Below are positions 1 through 5,749 of a stretch of 12,432 nucleotides of DNA, one piece after another. The DNA is from a candidate division FCPU426 bacterium (GTDB taxonomy: Bacteria; Oederibacteriota; PGYV01; Palsa-1178): assembly GCA_003167475.1 (NCBI GenBank), contig PMTB01000215.1, positions 1-12,432 of the forward strand, written 5' to 3'. The position numbers were made by a program, and so were the translations under genes. Each line of letters begins with the position of its first letter. The first letter of the stretch is position 1. The notes under the pieces were generated by a model. The model did not search any database and was not told the DNA's origin. It saw only the letters and a program-made list of their open reading frames with translations.

Positions 1-60
1 GGCACTGCTGTCGGCACTGCTGTAGGCACTGCCGTAGGCACTGCCGTAGGCACTGTTGTG
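1..60. repeat. 12-bp tandem repeat within the Pro/Thr-rich tail
   Basis: Five nearly identical 12-bp units (type GGCACTGCCGTA on the plus strand) stand head to tail, and the 12-bp rhythm decays from 61 to about 96. On the coding minus strand each unit reads as Pro-Thr-Ala-Val. The near-identity of the units suggests recent copy-number expansion. Older repeats further along (about 185-330) keep the amino-acid pattern but have drifted at synonymous positions. The array continues past the window edge. Confidence 0.85.
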
Positions 61-833
61 GCGGTGTCGGTAGGTACTGCCGTTGGGATTATTGTAGGCA
101 ACGGAGTGAATGTATCTGTCGGGGCCGACGACGGAGTGGTTGTGACCGTATTTGTAAATATCATTGTAGGAATCGATGTTGGTATTGTCGTGAATGTATC
201 CGTCGGGACGGCTGTCGGGACTGTGGTCGGTATTGTCGTGAAAGTGTCCGTTTGCACAACCGTGGGTATTGTAGTGAACGTGTTTGTAGGCATTGTAGTA
301 AACGTATTTGTAGGAACAGCCGACACAATCGGGGTAGTAGTAACAGTCGGCGTGTATGTGGCGGTGGTTGCTCCTGTAGCTGTGGATGTCGGTATCACCG
401 TTAATATTAGGAGTGCCGGGCTATTAGACACGCTGCTGGCTATCGTATTGCCGGTAACATCCTCATCGCCTACGGCCTGCCCGTAAAAAAGCACGTTACC
501 GTTCCCCAGCGCGCTGTAAATCCATGTGAAATACCCTGTTCCGGCCGGCGCCACAGCCATTGAGACCGGATTCGGCCCGCTGGAATACATGGCAAAACCC
601 GAGCCTGTCGTGGTAAGGTGGGCCGCCACAGGGATTATGCTGTTTACGCCGGCGTCCCCGCTGTTGACGACCTGCATTGTTATTGTCACATACTGCCCTG
701 CGCCCGCTGTTGACGGGTTTAAAGTAAGGCTTGATGTCAGGACCCCTCCCGCAATGGCCGCACGGCTCATGGCCAGCAGCATCGCAAGCGCGATGAGTAC
801 CCTTTTCGCATTGCCGGTATTTTCTTTTTTCAT
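1..833 (-). CDS. Secreted Ig-like protein with Pro/Thr-rich repeat tail (3' end outside window)
   Basis: The frame is open from an ATG at 833 to the window edge, giving 277 whole codons with no stop, so the protein is cut at its C-terminus. Residues 1-28 form a signal peptide (KR, then VLIALAMLLAM, likely cut after AIA). Residues about 30-145 resemble a CARDB/DUF11-type Ig-like domain of bacterial surface proteins (LNPSTAGAGQYVTITMQVVN, later a TFTW-like YFTWIY). From about 147 onward the chain is low-complexity Pro/Thr repeats such as PT(N/D)TFTT(M/I)PT and PTAV, the usual linker of secreted multidomain proteins. An AGGGAG ribosome site lies about 10 nt upstream. The gene follows the porV-like gene by 79 bp, and that gap holds a predicted ECF promoter. 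The function of the missing C-terminal part is unknown; an anchor, enzyme or further Ig domain is possible. Confidence 0.85.
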   Translation of the reverse strand, partial: MKKENTGNAKRVLIALAMLLAMSRAAIAGGVLTSSLTLNPSTAGAGQYVTITMQVVNSGDAGVNSIIPVAAHLTTTGSGFAMYSSGPNPVSMAVAPAGTGYFTWIYSALGNGNVLFYGQAVGDEDVTGNTIASSVSNSPALLILTVIPTSTATGATTATYTPTVTTTPIVSAVPTNTFTTMPTNTFTTIPTVVQTDTFTTIPTTVPTAVPTDTFTTIPTSIPTMIFTNTVTTTPSSAPTDTFTPLPTIIPTAVPTDTATTVPTAVPTAVPTAVPTAV

Positions 834-875
834 ATATTCCACACTCCCTTTTACATTTTTAAATCAACCTTCATA

Positions 876-907
876 TATTTAGACACCATGCAAAATATCC
901 GGTTTCA
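876..907 (-). promoter_or_regulatory. Predicted ECF-sigma promoter upstream of the Pro/Thr-repeat protein
   Basis: Read on the minus strand: TGAAACCGGAT, 11 nt, TGTCTAAATA. The same two blocks with the same 11-nt gap occur at 3482-3513 before the sigma gene. TGAAAC at -35 and a GTC-type -10 about 16-17 nt later is the known pattern of several ECF sigma factors (for example the Bacillus sigma-W/sigma-M class). The predicted start falls near 870, leaving a leader of about 37 nt. The site begins 5 nt after the stop of the porV-like gene, so the repeat protein may be expressed separately from the upstream operon. Confidence 0.7.
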
Positions 908-912
908 TTTTT

Positions 913-1854
913 CTAAAAAATTATGTCGAGGCTCATCCTGTGCGTCGCGCCCAGGTTCTCAAACGGCTGGTAAGCGTAGTACAATCTGGCAAAATCAAAC
1001 GGCATGATCCCGCCGCCCAGGGTGAAATTATCCCCGTCCTGTTTTATCCCGAAACCCCCGCTTACAAAAAGCCTCTCATAAAATGAAAGTTCCGCCCCGG
1101 CTGTTATATCGGGCTGGTATTTATTTATCATGACCCTGCTGAAATCCATCGCCGCGGTCAGCCTAATCACATCGGTAATCTTATGCTTATACCCCACCCC
1201 CGCGGTCAGCTTTAACGGGAGTGCGTCCGCGACCTGTTCATAAGCGCCCTGGCTCCCGAGGTTTTCCAGCGTAAAACCTAACTTGACTTCCTGTGATACC
1301 CCGAACAACACCCCCATATCCAGGGCATAACCGCTTTTTGTATAATTAAGGAGGGTGCTGGTAAAATATTTTGCCGTGGTCCCTGCGGAAAATCCGGGCA
1401 TGATCGCTATGCCGAACGAACCCGCGAATAAGAGGTCATAATTGGCCACCTGCCCCTTATCCTCGCCGGTTAAGCTTATTTCGCTGAAATTGGAGGTGTA
1501 ATCCGCGAGCACCCTGCCGCCAAAACCCCAGTCCTTCTGCGGGCAGGCGAACATGATATTCTCATAATTGGTGTCGGCAAAAGAAGAGTAATGGGTGAGC
1601 GAGACGCTGTTTTTCTCCAGTGTGGCAAGCCCTGCGGGGTTGAAAATGACGGCGTTGGCGTCGTCAGCCACGCCGGTGAAAGAGTTGTTCATGGCCGCGG
1701 TCCTGGCGTGCGGCTGGACAAAAAGGAAATCAGGCCCTACCGCGTTTTCAGCCGGCAGGTTAAAGGCAAAACACAAGGTACAAAATAATATATTCACAAA
1801 ACGAAAAAAGAAAGGCATTAACCCATGCCTTTCAGCCGGAGATTTCCGCATCAT
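913..1854 (-). CDS. PorV/PorQ-like outer-membrane beta-barrel protein
   Basis: About 313 aa. A signal peptide (hydrophobic FFFRFVNILFCTLCFAF, then LPAENA) precedes a mature protein starting near DFLFVQPHARTAAMNNSFTGVADDANAVIFNPAGLA. That N-terminal pattern (A.A.NN...G.ADDA.A...NPAGLA) is typical of the PorV/PorQ/UPF0164 group related to FadL barrels. The rest alternates short amphipathic strands with turns and ends in SLDIIF, a terminal Phe as in outer-membrane barrels. The frame opens earlier with TTG at 1878, but that start has no ribosome site. ATG at 1854 has AGGA 8 nt upstream and is preferred; ATG at 1818 is also possible. It follows the anti-sigma gene closely and is probably in the same operon. 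PorV of type IX secretion shuttles cargo at the surface; the role here is inferred only from family resemblance. Confidence 0.8.
   Translation of the reverse strand: MMRKSPAERHGLMPFFFRFVNILFCTLCFAFNLPAENAVGPDFLFVQPHARTAAMNNSFTGVADDANAVIFNPAGLATLEKNSVSLTHYSSFADTNYENIMFACPQKDWGFGGRVLADYTSNFSEISLTGEDKGQVANYDLLFAGSFGIAIMPGFSAGTTAKYFTSTLLNYTKSGYALDMGVLFGVSQEVKLGFTLENLGSQGAYEQVADALPLKLTAGVGYKHKITDVIRLTAAMDFSRVMINKYQPDITAGAELSFYERLFVSGGFGIKQDGDNFTLGGGIMPFDFARLYYAYQPFENLGATHRMSLDIIF
1810..1833. repeat. 9-bp perfect inverted repeat at the start of the porV-like gene
   Basis: GAAAGGCAT (1810-1818) and ATGCCTTTC (1825-1833) are perfect complements around a 6-nt loop. In the mRNA the hairpin contains the alternative ATG at 1818 and the AAAGG that would serve as its ribosome site. 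It could mask that start or affect early elongation from the start at 1854. A role is inferred, not shown. Confidence 0.55.
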
Positions 1855-1893
1855 TCCTCGCTTCCTAAAGATTCGCAATTTTAGTCTGTGCCG

Positions 1894-2877
1894 CTATTTT
1901 ATGACGCCTATCTTTGATTTATTTTCGTACGAAGGGGCCTTTATATACAATATATATATCACTGTGGCGACGGCATGGCCCGTATAGTCCATTCCGTTCC
2001 ATGAGAGCTGGTACTGGCCGGGCTGCGCATTCCCCGAAAAAAGCCTTCTCACGGCGGTTCCCTTGCGGTCATATACGATTATGATGACATATCCGGCCCC
2101 GTTGACCCTGTATTTCACAAGCACGCTTTCATTATTCAGGGGATGTATCATATTGCCGAGGACCTCGGCGTCGCCTTTAATGTTTTCTTTTTCCGAATAC
2201 GTCTTTGTAAGTTCCCCGCTGACGGACGCCGCAGTGTAATTATTTTTCTCCGGGGCCAGGGCTGTTACCTGCGCCGGGTTATAAGTCGCTGCGGCTGTTT
2301 TTTCCTGCTTGAAAGGGTTTAGCGGAACACCGTGGTTTTCACCGTCCTTAACCGGTATAACCGCGGCCAGTTCCTCTCGCGCCGCGGAAGGCGCCTGCGC
2401 CGTAATAGGCGCGGCCGGCATCGCTTTTTGCGCGGCCGCCGGCAATGCGGCTGTCCTGGTTTCTTTTTTCAATACGGAGGTTTTACGCACGGCCAATATC
2501 TTTATTTCCGGCGCTTCGGCCAGCACTGCGGCGGGCTGCGGCTGTTTGTTTAAATTCTTTGATATCATGACAAAAAACACCATACACGCAAGCGCTCCCG
2601 CTGTTGCCAGGGTGAATATACCCGGGTTCCACAGCGGTTTTTTTACGGGTGTTTCAAGGGCCTTTATTTTTTCCCAGACAGCGTATTCAAAATCATTGGA
2701 TAACGGCACATCAGCCCCCTTTGCCATGGCTTTATCCATTCTTAATATTAGATTATATTTTGCCAGGCAGGCCGGGCAGCTTTTTATGTGCTCCATAAGG
2801 GGCATGTTTTTGGCGATCTCCGTCGCTTCCATGGACCCGAGCGCTTTTTCCGCGATTTTACATTCCAAGTTTATCAC
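1894..2877 (-). CDS. Membrane anti-sigma factor with zinc-binding N-terminus and FlgD-like Ig domain
   Basis: 327 aa, GTG start, overlapping the sigma gene by 20 nt, which suggests translational coupling. Residues 30-37 form H-X3-C-X2-C (HIKSCPAC), with C6 as a likely further ligand: the zinc-finger anti-sigma (ZAS) pattern that binds and holds an ECF sigma in the cytoplasm. A single membrane helix lies at about 86-106. It is followed by a long Ala/Pro/Lys-rich linker (about 107-240) reaching into the periplasm. The last about 86 residues resemble a FlgD Ig-like / gliding-motility-type C-terminal fold (strand pattern, then QLSWNGMDYTGHAV and YILYIKAP). An Ig-like C-terminal domain on an anti-sigma is not the usual layout. 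It may be the sensing part, contacting envelope or surface proteins. The match is from motif recognition only. Confidence 0.8.
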   Translation of the reverse strand: MINLECKIAEKALGSMEATEIAKNMPLMEHIKSCPACLAKYNLILRMDKAMAKGADVPLSNDFEYAVWEKIKALETPVKKPLWNPGIFTLATAGALACMVFFVMISKNLNKQPQPAAVLAEAPEIKILAVRKTSVLKKETRTAALPAAAQKAMPAAPITAQAPSAAREELAAVIPVKDGENHGVPLNPFKQEKTAAATYNPAQVTALAPEKNNYTAASVSGELTKTYSEKENIKGDAEVLGNMIHPLNNESVLVKYRVNGAGYVIIIVYDRKGTAVRRLFSGNAQPGQYQLSWNGMDYTGHAVATVIYILYIKAPSYENKSKIGVIK

Positions 2878-3448
2878 CCATCTTTCTGAAAATATTTTTT
2901 CTGATCTTTTCCCGCGTCCTCGCGGCCAGGGATTTGACCGTCCCGACCGGGAGATTCAGGATATCGCTTATCTCCTCCACTGAAAATCCTTCCATATCCT
3001 TAAGTATCACAAGATTTCTTTCCGTGTCCGTGCAGCCTTCAAGTTCTGTCAAAATTTTATCCTTAAGTTCCATAAGTTCCAGTTGTTCGTCCGCCAGTTT
3101 GCCTTTGTCCGGCAGCAGGCTCATTTCAAGGTCCCGTATCGCTTCGGGCGAATCTGTCGCGCGCTCCAAAGCCCCGCGCCTTTTCAGGGATTTAAGCTTA
3201 TTTATGCAGTTGTTGACCGTTATCCTGTACAGCCAGGTCGAAAAGTTCGACTTGAACTCGAACCTATTTATCGAAACAAACACGGCCGCGAACACTTCCT
3301 GGGCCATGTCCGCCGCCTCTTCGGTGTTGCGCATATATTTGAAGCACAAGTTGGCGACCTTCTGCTTGTAAACCGCCATTACCCTGGCAAATAGGGCCCT
3401 GTTGCCGCCCTGTATCTGTCGTATCTCTTCAGCTGTTATCTCGTCCAT
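2858..3448 (-). CDS. ECF-family RNA polymerase sigma factor
   Basis: 196 aa, normal ECF size. Region sigma-2 spans about 20-92 (core recognition and -10 melting: EEAADMAQEVFAAVF, then FSTWLYRITVNNCINKLK). Region sigma-4 spans about 131-184 (helix-turn-helix: GFSVEEISDILNLPVGTVKSLAARTREKIRK). There is no sigma-1.1 or sigma-3 region. The frame opens with GTG at 3454, but ATG at 3448 is better placed after AAGGTG. The overlapping downstream gene is its predicted anti-sigma. Two promoter-like elements lie upstream: one sigma-70-type (TATAAT) and one matching the site before the Pro/Thr-repeat gene, so autoregulation is likely. The ECF subgroup could not be assigned by eye. Confidence 0.93.
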   Translation of the reverse strand: MDEITAEEIRQIQGGNRALFARVMAVYKQKVANLCFKYMRNTEEAADMAQEVFAAVFVSINRFEFKSNFSTWLYRITVNNCINKLKSLKRRGALERATDSPEAIRDLEMSLLPDKGKLADEQLELMELKDKILTELEGCTDTERNLVILKDMEGFSVEEISDILNLPVGTVKSLAARTREKIRKNIFRKMGDKLGM

Positions 3449-3481
3449 TCTCACCTTGCCGCATATAGGCCATGCCTTGAG

Positions 3482-3513
3482 TATTTAGACAACAACCGGA
3501 AAATCCGGTTTCA
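3482..3513 (-). promoter_or_regulatory. Predicted autoregulatory ECF promoter of the sigma operon
   Basis: Minus strand: TGAAACCGGAT, 11 nt, TGTCTAAATA, identical in all 21 block positions to 876-907. It sits 33 nt before the sigma start, with a predicted transcription start near 3476. A T8 run lies directly upstream of the -35 block. A 7-bp perfect inverted repeat (AACCGGA, 3 nt, TCCGGTT; 3494-3510) overlaps the -35 block here but is absent in the other copy, so an extra regulator could bind, or the hairpin could act in RNA made from the upstream promoter. Confidence 0.7.
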
Positions 3514-3530
3514 AAAAAAATCATAGAATT

Positions 3531-3560
3531 ATTATAACAGGTTTATTTACGGGTTGTAAG
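3531..3560 (-). promoter_or_regulatory. Sigma-70-type promoter upstream of the sigma operon
   Basis: A perfect TATAAT -10 (3531-3536, minus strand) is preceded by CTTACA (3555-3560) at 18 nt, four of six matches to TTGACA. It would give basal expression of the sigma/anti-sigma pair from the housekeeping polymerase, starting near 3524 upstream of the ECF promoter. Confidence 0.5.
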
Positions 3561-3586
3561 GGGGGCATTGTTTGAATCGCGTAGGA

Positions 3587-3636
3587 GTGACACGCTTGCC
3601 CGAAGAAGCGCTTACGCGGGGTCGGGCATGCGTCAC
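3587..3636. repeat. REP-like intergenic foldback element
   Basis: The left arm, GTGACACGCTTGCCCGA (3587-3603), pairs with TCGGGCATGCGTCAC (3622-3636), apart from one mismatch and a small bulge. The 18-nt loop contains a short palindrome, AAGCGCTT (3606-3613). It lies just after the stop of the SRPBCC gene. There is no following U-run on the minus strand, so it is not a canonical terminator. It resembles extragenic palindromes (REP/MITE-like) and may protect or end the upstream mRNA. Confidence 0.6.
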
Positions 3637-3649
3637 CCGTTGCAGGCGC

Positions 3650-4081
3650 TTACCGGGTTTCCAGCAGTTTCTTTATCCCCTGCAGCATGAATCCCCAGTT
3701 TTCCTCGGAATGTTCCTTTTCTTCCTGCGTGGCGTTGTTATCCTGGGACAGGGCCAGTCCCGTTCCCGTATCCAGCCTGGATACTTCCATGGTGACGGTG
3801 TGGTAATTTTCCGGGATATCCGGCAGGCCTGAGAGCGGGCTGTAATGGGAGTATTGGACCAGTTTTTCCGGAATGAGTTTGAGGATCAATCCCTTATCCT
3901 CGTATGGCTTTCCCTGCCATACGCCCTTAAAGATTATAGGGCTTCCCTCTTTCCAGTCCGAAACAACGTCGGCGCCGAACATATATTTTTTTATCACCGT
4001 GGGATTTACCAAAGCGTCCCATACTACATCCAAAGGGACTCCGATTATAATCGACTGCCTTGCGGTAAGATTAATGTTCAT
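3650..4081 (-). CDS. SRPBCC / AHSA1-family protein
   Basis: 143 aa. The sequence VPLDVVWDALVNPTVIKKYMFGADVVSDWKEGSPIIFKG is the signature opening of the AHSA1 (activator of Hsp90 ATPase homologue 1-like) branch of the SRPBCC helix-grip fold, which binds hydrophobic ligands in a deep cavity. The C-terminal helix (SEENWGFMLQGIKKLLE) fits the fold. The frame opens earlier at 4123, but ATG at 4081 has GGAG 8 nt upstream and avoids overlap with the preceding gene, so it is preferred. The gene starts 23 nt after the DUF2461 gene and is likely cotranscribed. Members of this family are often annotated as polyketide cyclase or SRPBCC-domain proteins. The ligand cannot be told from sequence. Confidence 0.85.
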   Translation of the reverse strand: MNINLTARQSIIIGVPLDVVWDALVNPTVIKKYMFGADVVSDWKEGSPIIFKGVWQGKPYEDKGLILKLIPEKLVQYSHYSPLSGLPDIPENYHTVTMEVSRLDTGTGLALSQDNNATQEEKEHSEENWGFMLQGIKKLLETR

Positions 4082-4104
4082 GTTAATTCTCCTGTAGCAG
4101 GATG

Positions 4105-4785
4105 CTATCCCTTCAATTTCCACAAATATTTATAAAAAGGAGCCAGTTTTTTGTACTCCTCTTCCATGATTTTTGCCAGCTTCGGGCTGTATAATGTCCT
4201 GTTTAACGGGCTCTCGTGGTACAAATAAAAGTTTTTCATGGCATACCACTCCTTGAGTTTTTTATCCTTTTCCCCTGCCGGCGGTCTTTTATACCGTTCC
4301 CCCCCGAGTTTGAAAATACCGCCTTCTTTGCGGTAAAAAGCCGTTGCCTTCAAAAACTCCGAAGGCTTGCTGTCCATGGATTCCCTGAACGCCTTTATGG
4401 TGGCGGGAGACGCGTCATATATGCCCATGCCGAAACTGTATCGGTTATAATCCACCTCAAAATAAAACCCGGGCGCGTCCATCCACTCTGTTCCCGGCCT
4501 TTTAAATGAAAAAAACAACCTTGTTTTGTAGGGAGACTTGTCCTTGCTGAACCTTATGTCCCTGTATATCCTCGAGACTATCTTCGAAGGCACGACGGAT
4601 ATCTTCGGGTCAATCTTAAGCATAAGTGAAGAGAGATCATATACCAGGTCATGCGCCGGTTTGAGCACATATTCAAGATAAACCTGCCTATGCTCCTCAA
4701 ACCATGATTTATGGTTATTTTCCCGTATGCCGCGGAAAAAATCAGTTGTTTTCTGTGAAAAACCCTTGAATACTTTTTTTTCCAT
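4105..4785 (-). CDS. DUF2461 (TIGR02453-type) conserved protein of unknown function
   Basis: 226 aa. The N-terminal FKGFSQKTTDFFRGIRENNHKSWFEEHRQVYLEYVLKPAHDLV, then SRIYRDIRFSKDKSPYKTRLFFSF, and later PGFYFEVDYNRYSFGMGIY are the hallmarks of the DUF2461 family, a widespread soluble protein of unknown biochemical function. The length fits the family. A TTG at 4800 in the same frame is possible, but ATG at 4785 follows an AGGGA ribosome site closely and is chosen. It is flanked by a small membrane protein upstream (51-nt gap) and an SRPBCC protein downstream (23-nt gap). Nothing in the context explains its role. Confidence 0.87.
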   Translation of the reverse strand: MEKKVFKGFSQKTTDFFRGIRENNHKSWFEEHRQVYLEYVLKPAHDLVYDLSSLMLKIDPKISVVPSKIVSRIYRDIRFSKDKSPYKTRLFFSFKRPGTEWMDAPGFYFEVDYNRYSFGMGIYDASPATIKAFRESMDSKPSEFLKATAFYRKEGGIFKLGGERYKRPPAGEKDKKLKEWYAMKNFYLYHESPLNRTLYSPKLAKIMEEEYKKLAPFYKYLWKLKG

Positions 4786-4836
4786 TTTTTTCCCTTTCAA
4801 TTGATATGTATCTTTCCTGTCTTCATTCGGTAACGG

Positions 4837-5070
4837 TCATCTTTTCCCCATAAGCATCGTGATAAGCCCGGCAGCCGCGCCGATCCCGGCCCCAAAAAGG
4901 CCGTACTTTGCGGCCAGATCATTACGATACCGCGTGAAAGGGTCGCTGACGGCGTTGCCGATGGAACTCATCAGCCCGGACGAAAAGAGCCTGGGGAAAA
5001 ACTCCCCGATCACAACCCCTGCGATAAGACCAACAAGAGCCAAAGCGATAAGCGTTTTAAGATTTTTCAT
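4837..5070 (-). CDS. Small glycine/alanine-rich membrane protein
   Basis: 77 aa, starting at the ATG at 5070, which has a near-perfect AAGGAGG ribosome site 5 nt upstream. The frame is open to 5106 but that start lacks such a site. There are two hydrophobic segments, about 4-24 (LKTLIALALVGLIAGVVIGEF) and about 57-74 (GLFGAGIGAAAGLITMLM), joined by a short polar stretch (DPFTRYRNDLAAKYG). The second has the GxGxGxxxG look of small helix-packing or phage-shock/glycine-zipper-like proteins, but no family is recognised. The strong ribosome site argues that it is a real gene. A weak promoter cannot be excluded in the 216-nt gap upstream, which mostly holds a foldback element. Confidence 0.65.
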   Translation of the reverse strand: MKNLKTLIALALVGLIAGVVIGEFFPRLFSSGLMSSIGNAVSDPFTRYRNDLAAKYGLFGAGIGAAAGLITMLMGKR

Positions 5071-5124
5071 AAAACCTCCTTGGAATTTTGAATTAATCGT
5101 GTCCATAAAAAAATATCCAACCCT

Positions 5125-5240
5125 GTAGAGCGGGGGGGCGCTTGTCCGCTGAAGCTTCAGCGGAAGCGGATGCTCCCTCTCCCCGCGGGCCTCCGTTTTT
5201 CGCCCTTCACACGTTTAGAGGGAGCAAGCCCCCTCTCTAC
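5125..5240. repeat. Composite foldback (MITE/REP-like) intergenic element
   Basis: Three nested inverted repeats are visible. The outer arms are GTAGAGCGGGGGGGCGCTTG (5125-5144) and CAAGCCCCCTCTCTAC (5225-5240), imperfect. A second pair is TGCTCCCTCT (5171-5180) and AGAGGGAGCA (5217-5226), perfect. A 20-bp perfect palindrome is centred on AAGCTT at 5145-5164; with a 2-nt bulge it extends to 5139-5168. No protein-coding signal was found. The whole fills most of the gap between the 138-aa gene and the small membrane protein. It resembles a non-autonomous palindromic repeat, and multiple genomic copies would be expected. Confidence 0.6.
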
Positions 5241-5286
5241 AAAATCTTTGGTTTTGCCAATCCGGCATTAATTCGTAATTGCCGCC

Positions 5287-5703
5287 CTACCCCATTGCCG
5301 CTATATATTCATACACAAACGACGCCCTGATGTCGTCCTGTACCAGGGAATTGATGCTGTTGTCGTTCTTCATTGCCTGCGGGGCTATTATGGATTCCTT
5401 GCCGTTGACAAACTTTAAAGCGCACGCTTTATCCCCGATTTTCCTTATCCTGAGCTCGTAAATAAACTCCGCGGTATCCCCGAACCTGACAGCCGTCCTT
5501 ATGACCTGCTTGTCCTTGTCAATGTGCAGCGTCCTGTTCTTTATCTGCAGGTCCTCTTTGAGACCGTCAAACGCGGGTATTACCGTCTTAATCAGGAAGT
5601 TCTCTATTTCCCTGTTGAGCTTTGCCGCGGCCACGCCGTCGGAAAATTTTTCCGTATCCTTGCTTTCAAAATAACTTTTAAGCTCTTCTTTCCAGTCGTA
5701 CAT
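5287..5703 (-). CDS. Conserved-looking hypothetical protein, 138 aa
   Basis: Not recognised. It is a soluble protein without signal peptide or membrane segment. The N-terminal half is helical and charged (WKEELKSYFESKDTEKFSDG, AKLNREIENFLIKTVIPAFDGLKEDL). The middle has alternating strands (RTLHIDKDKQVIRTAVRFGDTAEFIYELRIRKIG), and the end is a helix (INSLVQDDIRASFVYEYIAAM). The ATG at 5703 follows a G-rich AAGGGGGG ribosome site. The gene begins 46 nt after the lipoprotein gene, so the two are probably in one transcript. An alpha-beta fold binding a partner is likely from the pattern, but no function is claimed. Confidence 0.7.
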   Translation of the reverse strand: MYDWKEELKSYFESKDTEKFSDGVAAAKLNREIENFLIKTVIPAFDGLKEDLQIKNRTLHIDKDKQVIRTAVRFGDTAEFIYELRIRKIGDKACALKFVNGKESIIAPQAMKNDNSINSLVQDDIRASFVYEYIAAMG

Positions 5704-5749
5704 CTTATCCCCCCTTGTAAAAATATTAATTACTTTAATTTGTTATCTT

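Noticed and set aside
1..96. Possible CRISPR array from the regular short repeats
   Set aside because: Units are 12 bp, adjoining and in frame with a Pro/Thr-rich protein; there are no spacers.
58..486. Plus-strand open frame coding a Val/Gly-rich protein (VGTAVGTVVGIVV...)
   Set aside because: It is the reverse-strand shadow of the Pro/Thr-repeat gene; the repeats create an open frame on both strands. It has no ribosome site, while the minus-strand frame has a signal peptide, start site and Ig-like domain.
526..882. Plus-strand open frame of 118 aa
   Set aside because: It overlaps the signal peptide and Ig-like part of the minus-strand gene and runs into its promoter; no family features.
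1595..1987. Plus-strand open frame of 130 aa
   Set aside because: Antisense to the porV-like and anti-sigma genes, which have clear family features.
3494..3521. Hairpin beside an eight-base A/T run as a rho-independent terminator
   Set aside because: On the minus strand the T-run precedes the hairpin, and on the plus strand the run is A, so neither strand has stem followed by U-run. The site is better explained as part of the ECF promoter.
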